A stretch of DNA of 40,069 nucleotides from Mycobacterium sp. (GTDB lineage: Bacteria > Actinomycetota > Actinomycetes > Mycobacteriales > Mycobacteriaceae): NCBI GenBank assembly GCA_025963385.1, contig JAOPUT010000062.1, positions 1 to 40,069 of the forward strand, given 5' to 3'. The notes beneath the pieces were generated by a model that searched no databases, was not told the origin of the DNA, and worked only from the letters and a program-made list of their open reading frames with translations. Shown here one piece after another: positions 15,446-21,885 of this stretch; position 1 is the stretch's first letter; the number at the start of each line of letters is the position of its first letter. The translations under genes were made by a program, and so were the position numbers.

Positions 15446-16783
15446 ATGACTGCCAAGCCCATGCACATGGCCAATGCGTTCGACGGCACCGCGGTCGATG
15501 AACTCGACGAGCCCACGAGGGACCTTCTGCGGCGCCGGACGGCAGTGCTCGCGCCGAGCTACCGACTGTTCTACCGGCGCCCTGTCGTTCCCGTGCGTGG
15601 TGCTGGCGTCTTCCTGTACGACGCCGATGGCAACGAATACCTGGACGCCTACAACAACGTCCCGGCGATCGGGCACAGTCATCCACGCGTACAGGCGCTC
15701 GTCAGCGAACAGTTGGGCATCATCAACACCCACACCAGGTATCTGACCGAATCGGTCGTCGCCTACTCGGAACGGCTGCTGAACCTGTTTCCGGCGGATC
15801 TCACCCGCGTGGTGTACGCCTGCACGGGAAGCGAAGCGGTCGACCTCGCGCTACGCATCGCGCGCTACGAGACGGGTGCACGTGGTGTGCTGTGCACCAG
15901 CCACGCGTACCACGGCACCACCGCGGCGGCAGCCGAGATCTCTCCGAGCTTGGGGCCGCACAATGAAATCGGGCCCGACGTTGCTCGGATCCCGGCGCCC
16001 GACACGTTTCGTGAGGACCGTTCGACGATCGCCGAGGCGTTCGCAGACCGGGTGCGGCGGGGGATCGCCGAGTTGCGCGAGCGCGGGATCGGATTCGCGG
16101 GCATGATCGTGGACTCGATCCTGTCCAGCGATGGCGTCCAAGGTGGTCCGGCTGGCCTGCTGGAGCCGGCCGCCCGAGTCGTGCGCGACGCCGGTGGGCT
16201 GTGGATCGCCGACGAGGTGCAGCCCGGTTTCGGCCGTCTGGGAAACGACTGGTGGGGTTTCCAAGGCCAGAGCCTGGAGCCAGATCTCGTCGTCCTCGGC
16301 AAGCCGATGGGCAACGGCCTGCCGATCGCCGCGGTGGTCGGGCGCGACGAGGTGATGGCCCGGTTCGGCGCGGATATCCGTTACTTCAACACCTTTGGTG
16401 GCAATCCGGTCAGTATTGCAGCGGCCACCGCGGTACTCGACGTCATCGAGGGCGAGGATCTGCTCGGCAATGCCGACCGCGCGGGCGCCGCGCTGCTCAG
16501 CGGTTTACGTGAACTCGCCGGGCGGCACCCGGGAATCGGGGACGTCCGTGGGCGCGGCCTGTTCGTTGCGGCGGAGTTCGTCACGGACTCCAGTACCGAC
16601 GAACCCGACGCGGCGACCGCATCGTGGGTCGTCAACGAATTGCGCGAGCGTCGGATCCTCATCAGCGCCTCGGGCCCCCACGAGAACGTCCTGAAGATCC
16701 GTCCGCCGCTGCCATTCACGCCCGAGCACGCTGACCGGCTCGTCGCCGAACTCGACACCGTCCTTGCGTCCGTTCCGTGTTAG
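15446..16783 (+). CDS. class III PLP aminotransferase-fold enzyme, phospho-lyase-like
   Basis: A 445-residue PLP-dependent enzyme of the class III aminotransferase fold. Blocks include DADGNEYLDAYNNVPAIGHS, ACTGSEAVDLALRIAR, SHAYHGTT, WIADEVQPGFGRLG (Asp256 contacts the PLP nitrogen) and LVVLGKPMGNGLP (Schiff-base Lys286). The YNNVPAIGH and ADEVQPGFGR variants are those of the AGXT2L/ethanolamine-phosphate and phosphohydroxylysine phospho-lyase branch, as opposed to ordinary omega-aminotransferases, which usually read D.....GI...GH. With the upstream kinase it could convert a phosphorylated amino alcohol into an aldehyde, ammonia and phosphate. The ATG 15446 has a GGAG Shine-Dalgarno. A true transaminase cannot be excluded. 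Confidence 0.85.
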   Translation: MTAKPMHMANAFDGTAVDELDEPTRDLLRRRTAVLAPSYRLFYRRPVVPVRGAGVFLYDADGNEYLDAYNNVPAIGHSHPRVQALVSEQLGIINTHTRYLTESVVAYSERLLNLFPADLTRVVYACTGSEAVDLALRIARYETGARGVLCTSHAYHGTTAAAAEISPSLGPHNEIGPDVARIPAPDTFREDRSTIAEAFADRVRRGIAELRERGIGFAGMIVDSILSSDGVQGGPAGLLEPAARVVRDAGGLWIADEVQPGFGRLGNDWWGFQGQSLEPDLVVLGKPMGNGLPIAAVVGRDEVMARFGADIRYFNTFGGNPVSIAAATAVLDVIEGEDLLGNADRAGAALLSGLRELAGRHPGIGDVRGRGLFVAAEFVTDSSTDEPDAATASWVVNELRERRILISASGPHENVLKIRPPLPFTPEHADRLVAELDTVLASVPC

Positions 16784-16801
16784 CGACGAAACTGCCTCCT
16801 C

Positions 16802-17782
16802 CTACTTTCGGCGCAGCTTCTTCAATCGGCGCCGTATCCCTCCGGTGACCGGTGGGCTCTGGGCGATTCGCGTACGACGTTTCGCGGCATCCAGACCTGC
16901 TGTCGCAGTGGCTGTTTGGGCGTCAGCCTGCCCATCTGGATCCGGACGTCGCGCCGCAGCGATCTCCTCGGCGAACTCCGTACCATCCCGGGGTCGTTGC
17001 CGCTGGTCCTTGAGAAGCGCCTTGGCGATGAGGGCCTGGACGCGAGCACCGGCTTCGTCCGGCAGTGCATCGGGTTCCTGTTCGAGGTGGCTCGTCGCAA
17101 GGGCAATTGCGCCCTCCCCGGTGAAAAGCCGCCTTCCCGAGATCATCTCGTAGCCCACGACCGCCAGCGAGTAGACGTCGCTGGCGGGCGTCGCCTCGTC
17201 GCCTCGCACCTGCTCGGGCGATGCGTACAGCGCCGTCCCCATCACGCTTCCGGCGTCGGTCAACGTGTTCTCGCCGCTGATGCGCACGATCCCGAAGTCC
17301 GTGAGCTTGGTGGTGCCGTCCTTCAGGACCAGGATGTTGCCGGGTTTGACGTCGCGATGGGTCACCCCGGCGGCGTGCGCGTGCCCGAGGGCCCGCGCAG
17401 TGGATTCCATTATCGCCAACGCGCGTTCGCGCGGTAACTTCCGATATCGCCGGATGATGGCGTCGAGGGCTTCGCCACGCACGAACTCGGTGGCGAGGTA
17501 GGTGATCGTCTGGCCCGGTATGAGGACGTCGTCCGCGAAGTGGCCGTAGTCGACGAAGCGTGCGATCCCAGGATGGTCGAGGATCGCGACGGTGTCGGCT
17601 TCACGGCGGAACCGCGCCTGTGTGACCAGGTCCTCCGCGACCTCCCCGCGCAGGATCTTGAGGGCGACGAACCCCTTGGTCTGGAGATCCTTGGCCTCCC
17701 ACACCCAGCCGGTGCCGCCGACTCCCACCAGCCGTTTGAGCTTGAAGCGGTCGGCGATCACCAGCCCGGGCACCAATGCCAT
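16802..17782 (-). CDS. Ser/Thr protein kinase, PknB-like, without transmembrane segment
   Basis: A 326-residue Hanks-type kinase. Seen are the glycine loop VGVGGTG (G20, G22, G25), the ATP lysine K42 in VALKILRG, the catalytic HRDVKPGN (D144), DFG at 162-164 and an activation segment ending SPEQVRG, followed by DVYSLAVVGYEMISGR. The C-terminus is a short basic tail (RRRLKKLRRK). There is no transmembrane helix and no PASTA or other sensor domain, so it should be cytosolic or only peripherally membrane-bound. The start at ATG 17782 was chosen because GAGGAGG sits 9 bases upstream; ATG 17791 lies too close to that site. Targets are unknown. The upstream secreted-protein gene ends 36 bases before it, so co-transcription is likely. 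Confidence 0.88.
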   Translation of the reverse strand: MALVPGLVIADRFKLKRLVGVGGTGWVWEAKDLQTKGFVALKILRGEVAEDLVTQARFRREADTVAILDHPGIARFVDYGHFADDVLIPGQTITYLATEFVRGEALDAIIRRYRKLPRERALAIMESTARALGHAHAAGVTHRDVKPGNILVLKDGTTKLTDFGIVRISGENTLTDAGSVMGTALYASPEQVRGDEATPASDVYSLAVVGYEMISGRRLFTGEGAIALATSHLEQEPDALPDEAGARVQALIAKALLKDQRQRPRDGTEFAEEIAAARRPDPDGQADAQTATATAGLDAAKRRTRIAQSPPVTGGIRRRLKKLRRK

Positions 17783-17817
17783 GAGGTCCATCCTCCTCGC
17801 CGGACGAACGTGCCCCC

Positions 17818-18360
17818 CTAACCGCCCGGGACCGTGAGCCCGCCAAGCGGACTGCCCGCCGCACCGGACAGCGACGACAGTGGGTTGCCACCCGGCGTGG
17901 CCATGCCCAGCATGCTCGCTGCATTGGTCAGTACCGAGAAATCCCCGTTGGCCAACGACGTCATGAAACTCGGGCACTGGCTCTGGATCACCAGTCCGGC
18001 GACGCCGCCTGCGAGCTGAGACCCTAGCCCTCCGTTGCCACTCGCCGTCGTCGCCGTACTCGCCATCTGGCTGCCGGGTTGCACCAGCATGGGACACAGC
18101 GAGGTGCCGATCTGCGCGATGGCCTGACTGATCGTGCCACCCGGGCCGATACCGACGTCGTTGAGCACCGACGACGACAGGGGGTCGGCACTGGCCGACG
18201 CCGGCAACGCGACGGCCACGCCGGTTGCCGCGCCGACGAGTACGACGAGGCGGATCAACGTCGACGCCGCCGCGCTCGCCGACAGTCCATTCGCGGATCG
18301 AATTCTGCGGATTCTCAGTGGCCTGCGGTGCGGTAGGGGTGTCAGTGTCTGAGTCGCCAT
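17818..18360 (-). CDS. secreted protein of unknown function
   Basis: A 180-residue protein with a long basic N-region (HRRPLRIRRIR), a hydrophobic core around 35-53 (LIRLVVLVGAATGVAVAL) and a likely cleavage after ASASA near residue 58. The mature part is Gly/Ser/Ala-rich and carries two cysteines in similar contexts (SLCPML and SQCPSFM), which may form a disulfide. It ends in a flexible Gly/Pro-rich tail (GGLTVPGG). It is typical of small exported mycobacterial proteins without assigned function. ATG 18360 was chosen; an in-frame GTG at 18411 would add a non-protein-like extension. It is likely co-transcribed with the kinase gene downstream. Confidence 0.75.
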   Translation of the reverse strand: MATQTLTPLPHRRPLRIRRIRSANGLSASAAASTLIRLVVLVGAATGVAVALPASASADPLSSSVLNDVGIGPGGTISQAIAQIGTSLCPMLVQPGSQMASTATTASGNGGLGSQLAGGVAGLVIQSQCPSFMTSLANGDFSVLTNAASMLGMATPGGNPLSSLSGAAGSPLGGLTVPGG

Positions 18361-18400
18361 GTAGGTGCTTTCGGTTCCGAGGAAGTGCTCTTTATCAAGC

Positions 18401-18448
18401 ACAAATGTCACTCGGATAACGTTCTGGCACTTTGGTCACATTTGTAAC
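18401..18448. promoter_or_regulatory. inverted GTSACATTTGT boxes in divergent promoter region
   Basis: Two copies of GTSACATTTGT face each other: on the minus strand at 18411-18401 (GTGACATTTGT) and on the plus strand at 18435-18445 (GTCACATTTGT). The plus-strand copy continues as GTCACATTTGTAAC, giving two GTNAC half-sites 9 bases apart. From general knowledge this resembles boxes bound by the response regulator MtrA in actinobacteria. The region is noticeably AT-richer than its surroundings and lies between the divergent secreted-protein and DNA-glycosylase genes. Confidence 0.45.
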
Positions 18449-18534
18449 ACGAAAGGGTCACCGTCTCGACCCTATGCGTTTCGCTATCGCCAGCTGTGTC
18501 GGAGACGTGTAATTCTGGTCGATTTTCCGGTGCG

Positions 18535-19110
18535 ATGCACGAGTGGGTGGAGATCCCTGTTCCCGTGCCACCTGGAACTGTTGACGTCGTGACCGAATAC
18601 GACCCCGACGTGCTGGCCCAGGGGCTGGACGTGATCTTCTGCGGCATCAACCCGGCATCCAGTGCGGCCGCCGACGGCCACAACTTCTCCAACCGGAGCA
18701 ATCGCTTCTGGGCGGTGCTGCACCTCGCGGGCTTCACCGACACCCGCTTGCGACCGGAGGAGGAGCGTCAACTGCTGAAGTACGGATGCGGGATCACCGC
18801 GGTAGTGACACGTCCGACCCCGACGGCAGCCGAGATCTCGTCCGAGGAGTTCCGGCGGGCGCGGTCGACCTTCGAGGCCAAGATGCGCCGATGCCATCCT
18901 CGTGTGGTCGCCTTCCTGGGTAAGCGCGCCCTCTCGGCGATGCTGTCGGAGCCCGACATCGGCTGGGGCAGACAACCTCTGGAGTTTGCAGGCGCGACGG
19001 CCTGGGTGCTGCCCAACCCGAGTGGCCTCAACCGGGGTTTCACCCTCGACGCGCTCGTTCGTGCGTACGCCGAACTGCGCTCAGCACTTCCTCCGATCAG
19101 TGCAGACTAG
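18535..19110 (+). CDS. mug: mismatch-specific (G/U) DNA glycosylase, Mug family
   Basis: A 191-residue member of the uracil-DNA glycosylase superfamily, Mug/TDG branch. The active-site motif is DVIFCGINPASS (GINP 37-40, with N39 in place of the Asp of classical UDG). The minor-groove intercalation loop motif is NPSGLNRGFT (161-170). Such enzymes excise uracil or thymine opposite guanine and ethenocytosine in base excision repair. The start is uncertain: ATG 18535 gives a family-like length, GTG 18496 would add 13 residues, and GTG 18587 would trim the N-terminus. The 3' end overlaps the convergent reductase gene by 14 bases. Confidence 0.88.
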   Translation: MHEWVEIPVPVPPGTVDVVTEYDPDVLAQGLDVIFCGINPASSAAADGHNFSNRSNRFWAVLHLAGFTDTRLRPEEERQLLKYGCGITAVVTRPTPTAAEISSEEFRRARSTFEAKMRRCHPRVVAFLGKRALSAMLSEPDIGWGRQPLEFAGATAWVLPNPSGLNRGFTLDALVRAYAELRSALPPISAD

Positions 19111-19672
19111 GTCGGTAGACGAGCTCCTGAATGTGGCCGTCGAGCGTCCGGTTCTCGAGCAGCTCCAGGTCGAAGTCGGCTGCGTCCGCGAAGATCGCAT
19201 GAACTCCGGTCTGACCGGTGATGACGGGAAACAGCGTCACCTGCACGTGGTCCACCAGGCCCGCGGCCATCAGCGCACGGTTCATCGACAGGCTCCCGTG
19301 TGAGCGCAACGGCACGTCGGACTCTTCCTTGAGCTGGGTGACGACGTCGACGGCGTCACCGTTGGCGATAGTCGCGTCGGGCCAGTCGAGGGGCCCCTTC
19401 AGAGTCGTGGACACGACGGTGGCCGGCGTGCGCCACATTTCGGTGACCCACGGGTCGCGCACGTCGGAATCCTCGGTGCTGTCAGCCAACATTTGCGTGA
19501 AGTCTCGATAGGTGTTGGCGCCGAACACCATTCGCTGCTCGGTGCGGTACAGGGCCAGGCGACGATCGAGCAGCTCCGGGCCTTGCTTGCCCCAGTAGCC
19601 GGTCCAATTCGCGCTCGCGGCGCCGTATCCGTCGAGGCTGGAGAACACGTCGAAGGTATACGTAGCGGTCAT
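19097..19672 (-). CDS. dihydrofolate reductase / RibD C-terminal-like protein
   Basis: A 191-residue RibD_C/DHFR-fold protein. It starts MTATYTFDVFSSLDGYGA and has MVFGANTYRDF, VVSTTL, the late nucleotide-binding SHGSLSMNRALMAAGLVD and LFPVITGQTG. These stand-alone proteins bind NADPH and reduce small substrates; riboflavin biosynthesis is not implied because the deaminase half and the pathway neighbours are absent. ATG 19672 is supported by AAGGGG 7 bases upstream. The gene is convergent with the DNA glycosylase gene and overlaps it by 14 bases. Confidence 0.85.
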   Translation of the reverse strand: MTATYTFDVFSSLDGYGAASANWTGYWGKQGPELLDRRLALYRTEQRMVFGANTYRDFTQMLADSTEDSDVRDPWVTEMWRTPATVVSTTLKGPLDWPDATIANGDAVDVVTQLKEESDVPLRSHGSLSMNRALMAAGLVDHVQVTLFPVITGQTGVHAIFADAADFDLELLENRTLDGHIQELVYRPSLH

Positions 19673-19785
19673 GCCGTCACCCCTTGATCGGTTGGCGAGT
19701 GGTACCAGTACAGACCGGCGTCCACCGCAAGACTCATCGCGGCGACAGACCGCCTGCACTCAGGCCTTCGGGCTGCACGAGAACG

Positions 19786-20166
19786 TCAGGCGTACTGAGC
19801 CACTCCGTTGCCGAACGACCAGTTCTCCTTGGCCACCTCGGTCAAGACGATCATCACGTCCTGAGGGCGTATGTCCGCACGGGTGCGCAGACCTTCGACC
19901 AACTCGCCGTAGAACTGCTTCTTCAGCTCGACCGAACGCCCGACGTTGAGGGTGATCGAGATGACGAAGGCATCGGGGGATCGGTCGATGTCCAGGTACT
20001 CGGCATCGATGCGCAGATCGGCGTGATCGTGGGCGGTGATGATCTGAAAGTTGTCGTGCTCGGGAACGTTGAGCACCGCGACGAGTGTCTGGTAGACGAC
20101 GTCGCCGATGAGACGGCGCTTGTCGGCGCTGATGGACCAGGGAACGTCGATGCGAACGAGCGGCAT
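19786..20166 (-). CDS. tautomerase family protein
   Basis: A 126-residue protein beginning [20 protein letters not shown]. Proline directly after the initiator Met is the catalytic residue of the tautomerase/4-oxalocrotonate tautomerase/MIF superfamily after Met removal. The remainder ([58 protein letters not shown]) fits the longer two-motif members. The substrate is unknown. ATG 20166 has GAAGG upstream. It is divergent from the OsmC gene with a 211-base gap. Confidence 0.85.
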   Translation of the reverse strand: MPLVRIDVPWSISADKRRLIGDVVYQTLVAVLNVPEHDNFQIITAHDHADLRIDAEYLDIDRSPDAFVISITLNVGRSVELKKQFYGELVEGLRTRADIRPQDVMIVLTEVAKENWSFGNGVAQYA

Positions 20167-20377
20167 GGGTGTTGACCTTCGATCGGAATGGCTTGGGACG
20201 ATTGAAAACGTACTCTCCTGGCACTCGCAGGACGACGCCGCGCGGGCATCATCCATCGGTGGGGGACGAGAGCGGTCTTGCCGCCCGATCCCTGCAATCG
20301 GCCGCCTTCGGCGGAGCGTAGGGCGCACAATCGCACCTGGTTACCGACACCATGACCTCACAGCGCTAAGGAGTGCC
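20167..20377. other. divergent intergenic region
   Basis: The 211 bases between the tautomerase and OsmC genes hold the OsmC Shine-Dalgarno (AAGGAG just before 20378) and a short GC-rich hairpin, CCGCC-TTC-GGCGG, near 20302-20314. No convincing protein or RNA gene was seen. Confidence 0.35.
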
Positions 20378-20833
20378 ATGACAGACGATGGCAGCGGCGT
20401 GGACCCGCTGGAGGGCACGGTGATCGTGACGGAGGACGGTTCGGGCGGTTATGCCCAGCGCATCGTCGCCGGCAGGCACCACTTCGTGGCGGACGAGCCG
20501 AAGCCCGTCGGCGACGATCGGGGGCCCACGCCGTACGACCTGCTCTTGGCGGCACTCGGCGCGTGTACGTCGATGACGGTGCGGATATACGCCGCGCGCA
20601 AGGGATGGCCATTGGAGCGAGTCCGAGTGACGTTGCGGCACTCGCGAATACATGCGCAGGATTGCGCCGACTGTGAGACCAAGATTGGTTGGCTGGACCA
20701 CATCGATCGCGATGTCGAGTTGACCGGCGATCTCGATGAGACCCAGCGAGAACGGTTGATGTACATGGCCGACCGTTGTCCGGTTCATCAGACGCTGACG
20801 TCGGAGATCGACATCGCGACGACGTCGTCGTGA
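20378..20833 (+). CDS. OsmC family peroxide/peroxiredoxin-like protein
   Basis: A 151-residue OsmC/Ohr-fold protein. The two redox cysteines are in place: C63 in [15 protein letters not shown] and C134 in [11 protein letters not shown]. An extra CADC pair lies at 96-99. OsmC proteins reduce organic hydroperoxides using thiols. The core strand region [20 protein letters not shown] is typical. ATG 20378 has AAGGAG 5 bases upstream. No transmembrane or export signal; cytoplasmic. Confidence 0.9.
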   Translation: MTDDGSGVDPLEGTVIVTEDGSGGYAQRIVAGRHHFVADEPKPVGDDRGPTPYDLLLAALGACTSMTVRIYAARKGWPLERVRVTLRHSRIHAQDCADCETKIGWLDHIDRDVELTGDLDETQRERLMYMADRCPVHQTLTSEIDIATTSS

Positions 20834-20864
20834 CGCCAGGCTGCGGTATCGGCCTCTTGTCCGA

Positions 20865-21107
20865 TCAGGCCCCGTGGCGCGCGGCCGTCTCGCGGTAGGG
20901 CCGTGCACGGCAAAGGAGATCGAGATCTGGCTCGTCAAGCGGAAGTTGTTGCGCCGCATACACGTCGAGGATGGCGTCGAAGCGACGCATGAGCCGGTGG
21001 GTGCCGATGCCGAAGTGCGTGGACCGGCGGTCGGTGCCTGAGTCCGGCCCCGCCTTCGAGTCGAGGACGTAACTGACGATGCTTCGGTCGTACCAGTCGA
21101 TTTGCAT
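20865..21107 (-). CDS. small protein of unknown function, predicted GntR-regulon member
   Basis: An 80-residue protein starting MQIDWYDRSIVSYVLDSK, with no signal peptide or membrane helix. It is helical by appearance: a helix around 6-18, then THFGIGTHRLMRRFDAILDV (about 36-55), then LDEPDLDLLCRARPYRETAA. The middle block loosely resembles the helix-turn-helix of mycobacterial DUF3263 proteins, but the match is weak. ATG 21107 has GGAG 8 bases upstream. Its promoter contains the same TTGATATATTAGTC element found upstream of soxB and between gntR and sdaA. It is therefore predicted to be co-regulated with sarcosine degradation, although the gene itself gives no hint of function. Confidence 0.65.
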   Translation of the reverse strand: MQIDWYDRSIVSYVLDSKAGPDSGTDRRSTHFGIGTHRLMRRFDAILDVYAAQQLPLDEPDLDLLCRARPYRETAARHGA

Positions 21108-21165
21108 GTGAGCGTCTCCGTCCTGCGGACAAGCCATTTCGCGGTGCATGGTGACCCACGTTGAT

Positions 21166-21191
21166 GATCGACAGTTGATATATTAGTCGTG
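21166..21191. promoter_or_regulatory. predicted GntR operator, site A (80-aa gene)
   Basis: Plus-strand TTGATATATTAGTC occupies 21175-21188. The surrounding 26 bases match site C (27234-27259) at 22 positions, including GATC and ACAG to the left of the core. Read toward the leftward 80-residue gene, the core presents a TAATAT -10-like hexamer about 70 bases before its ATG. An operator overlapping the promoter is the simplest reading. Confidence 0.65.
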
Positions 21192-21294
21192 CCAAAATGG
21201 TAGACGGCGGGAGCGGGCAGGTCAAGGGGTCTGCGGGCGGTGGCGCCTCAGATACGGGGGCGGGTCGAGACGTTCCCCGGGGTGGGTGGGTCCA

Positions 21295-21885
21295 TCATCT
21301 GGCGGCGAACTCGCCGGCGGCGTCGATCAACCACTCGGCCAGGTATCCGGCGAACGAGGACCTCACCAGGATGCGGTAGTCGGATCCGTTGTCACTCAAC
21401 GGAATCAGGACGACTGCTGCCTGGGCAAGCATGGTCTGTGCGGCCACGCCGACGCCGAACACCGTCGGGTGCAGGTCCAGTGAGCAGCCCTTGGCCAGGA
21501 CGTCACGCGCGTGCGCACCACGTAGACGCAGCGAGGTGCGCTGGGCGGACACGTCGACCGCGGCGCCGCCATGGTCGGCGATCGCTTCTCGCAGGCGCGC
21601 CTCGAGGTCCTCGCCACCACGATCGGTGGAGGTGACCAGCCACTCCTGGGGGCCGAACCAGATCGCATCCACGGCTTGGCCGCCGGTCACCGTGGAGGCC
21701 GCGGTCGGCAGCACGCCGATGCCGAGGACTTCAGCGGCGGATGCCGCTCCCGCACTGTTCGGATCGACCCAGAGGTCGACCATCGTGATGAACGGCTCCT
21801 CAGCGAGTTGCGTTGAGTCGGGCAAACTCGAGAACCGAGAAGCCCACTCCTGCAGGGGACTTCGACGAGCGAGAGTGTCAGCCAT
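21295..21885 (-). CDS. soxG: sarcosine oxidase, gamma subunit
   Basis: A 196-residue protein starting MADTLARRSPLQEWASRF. The SoxG pattern is present: WFGPQEWLV, LRLRGAHARDVLAKGCSLDLHP and a late YRILVRSSFAGYLAEWLIDA. The gamma subunit structurally resembles the C-terminal half of the aminomethyltransferase domain and is needed for the heterotetrameric complex. ATG 21885 has AAGGAG upstream and overlaps the 3' end of soxA by 8 bases, so it is the last gene of the leftward sox operon. Confidence 0.92.
   Translation of the reverse strand: MADTLARRSPLQEWASRFSSLPDSTQLAEEPFITMVDLWVDPNSAGAASAAEVLGIGVLPTAASTVTGGQAVDAIWFGPQEWLVTSTDRGGEDLEARLREAIADHGGAAVDVSAQRTSLRLRGAHARDVLAKGCSLDLHPTVFGVGVAAQTMLAQAAVVLIPLSDNGSDYRILVRSSFAGYLAEWLIDAAGEFAAR

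Noticed and set aside
21197..21379. Small plus-strand gene starting just after operator site A
   Set aside because: Its coding part is antisense to the soxG end, lacks a ribosome site and is low-complexity Gly/Ser; TATATT there fits a -10 but no convincing product.
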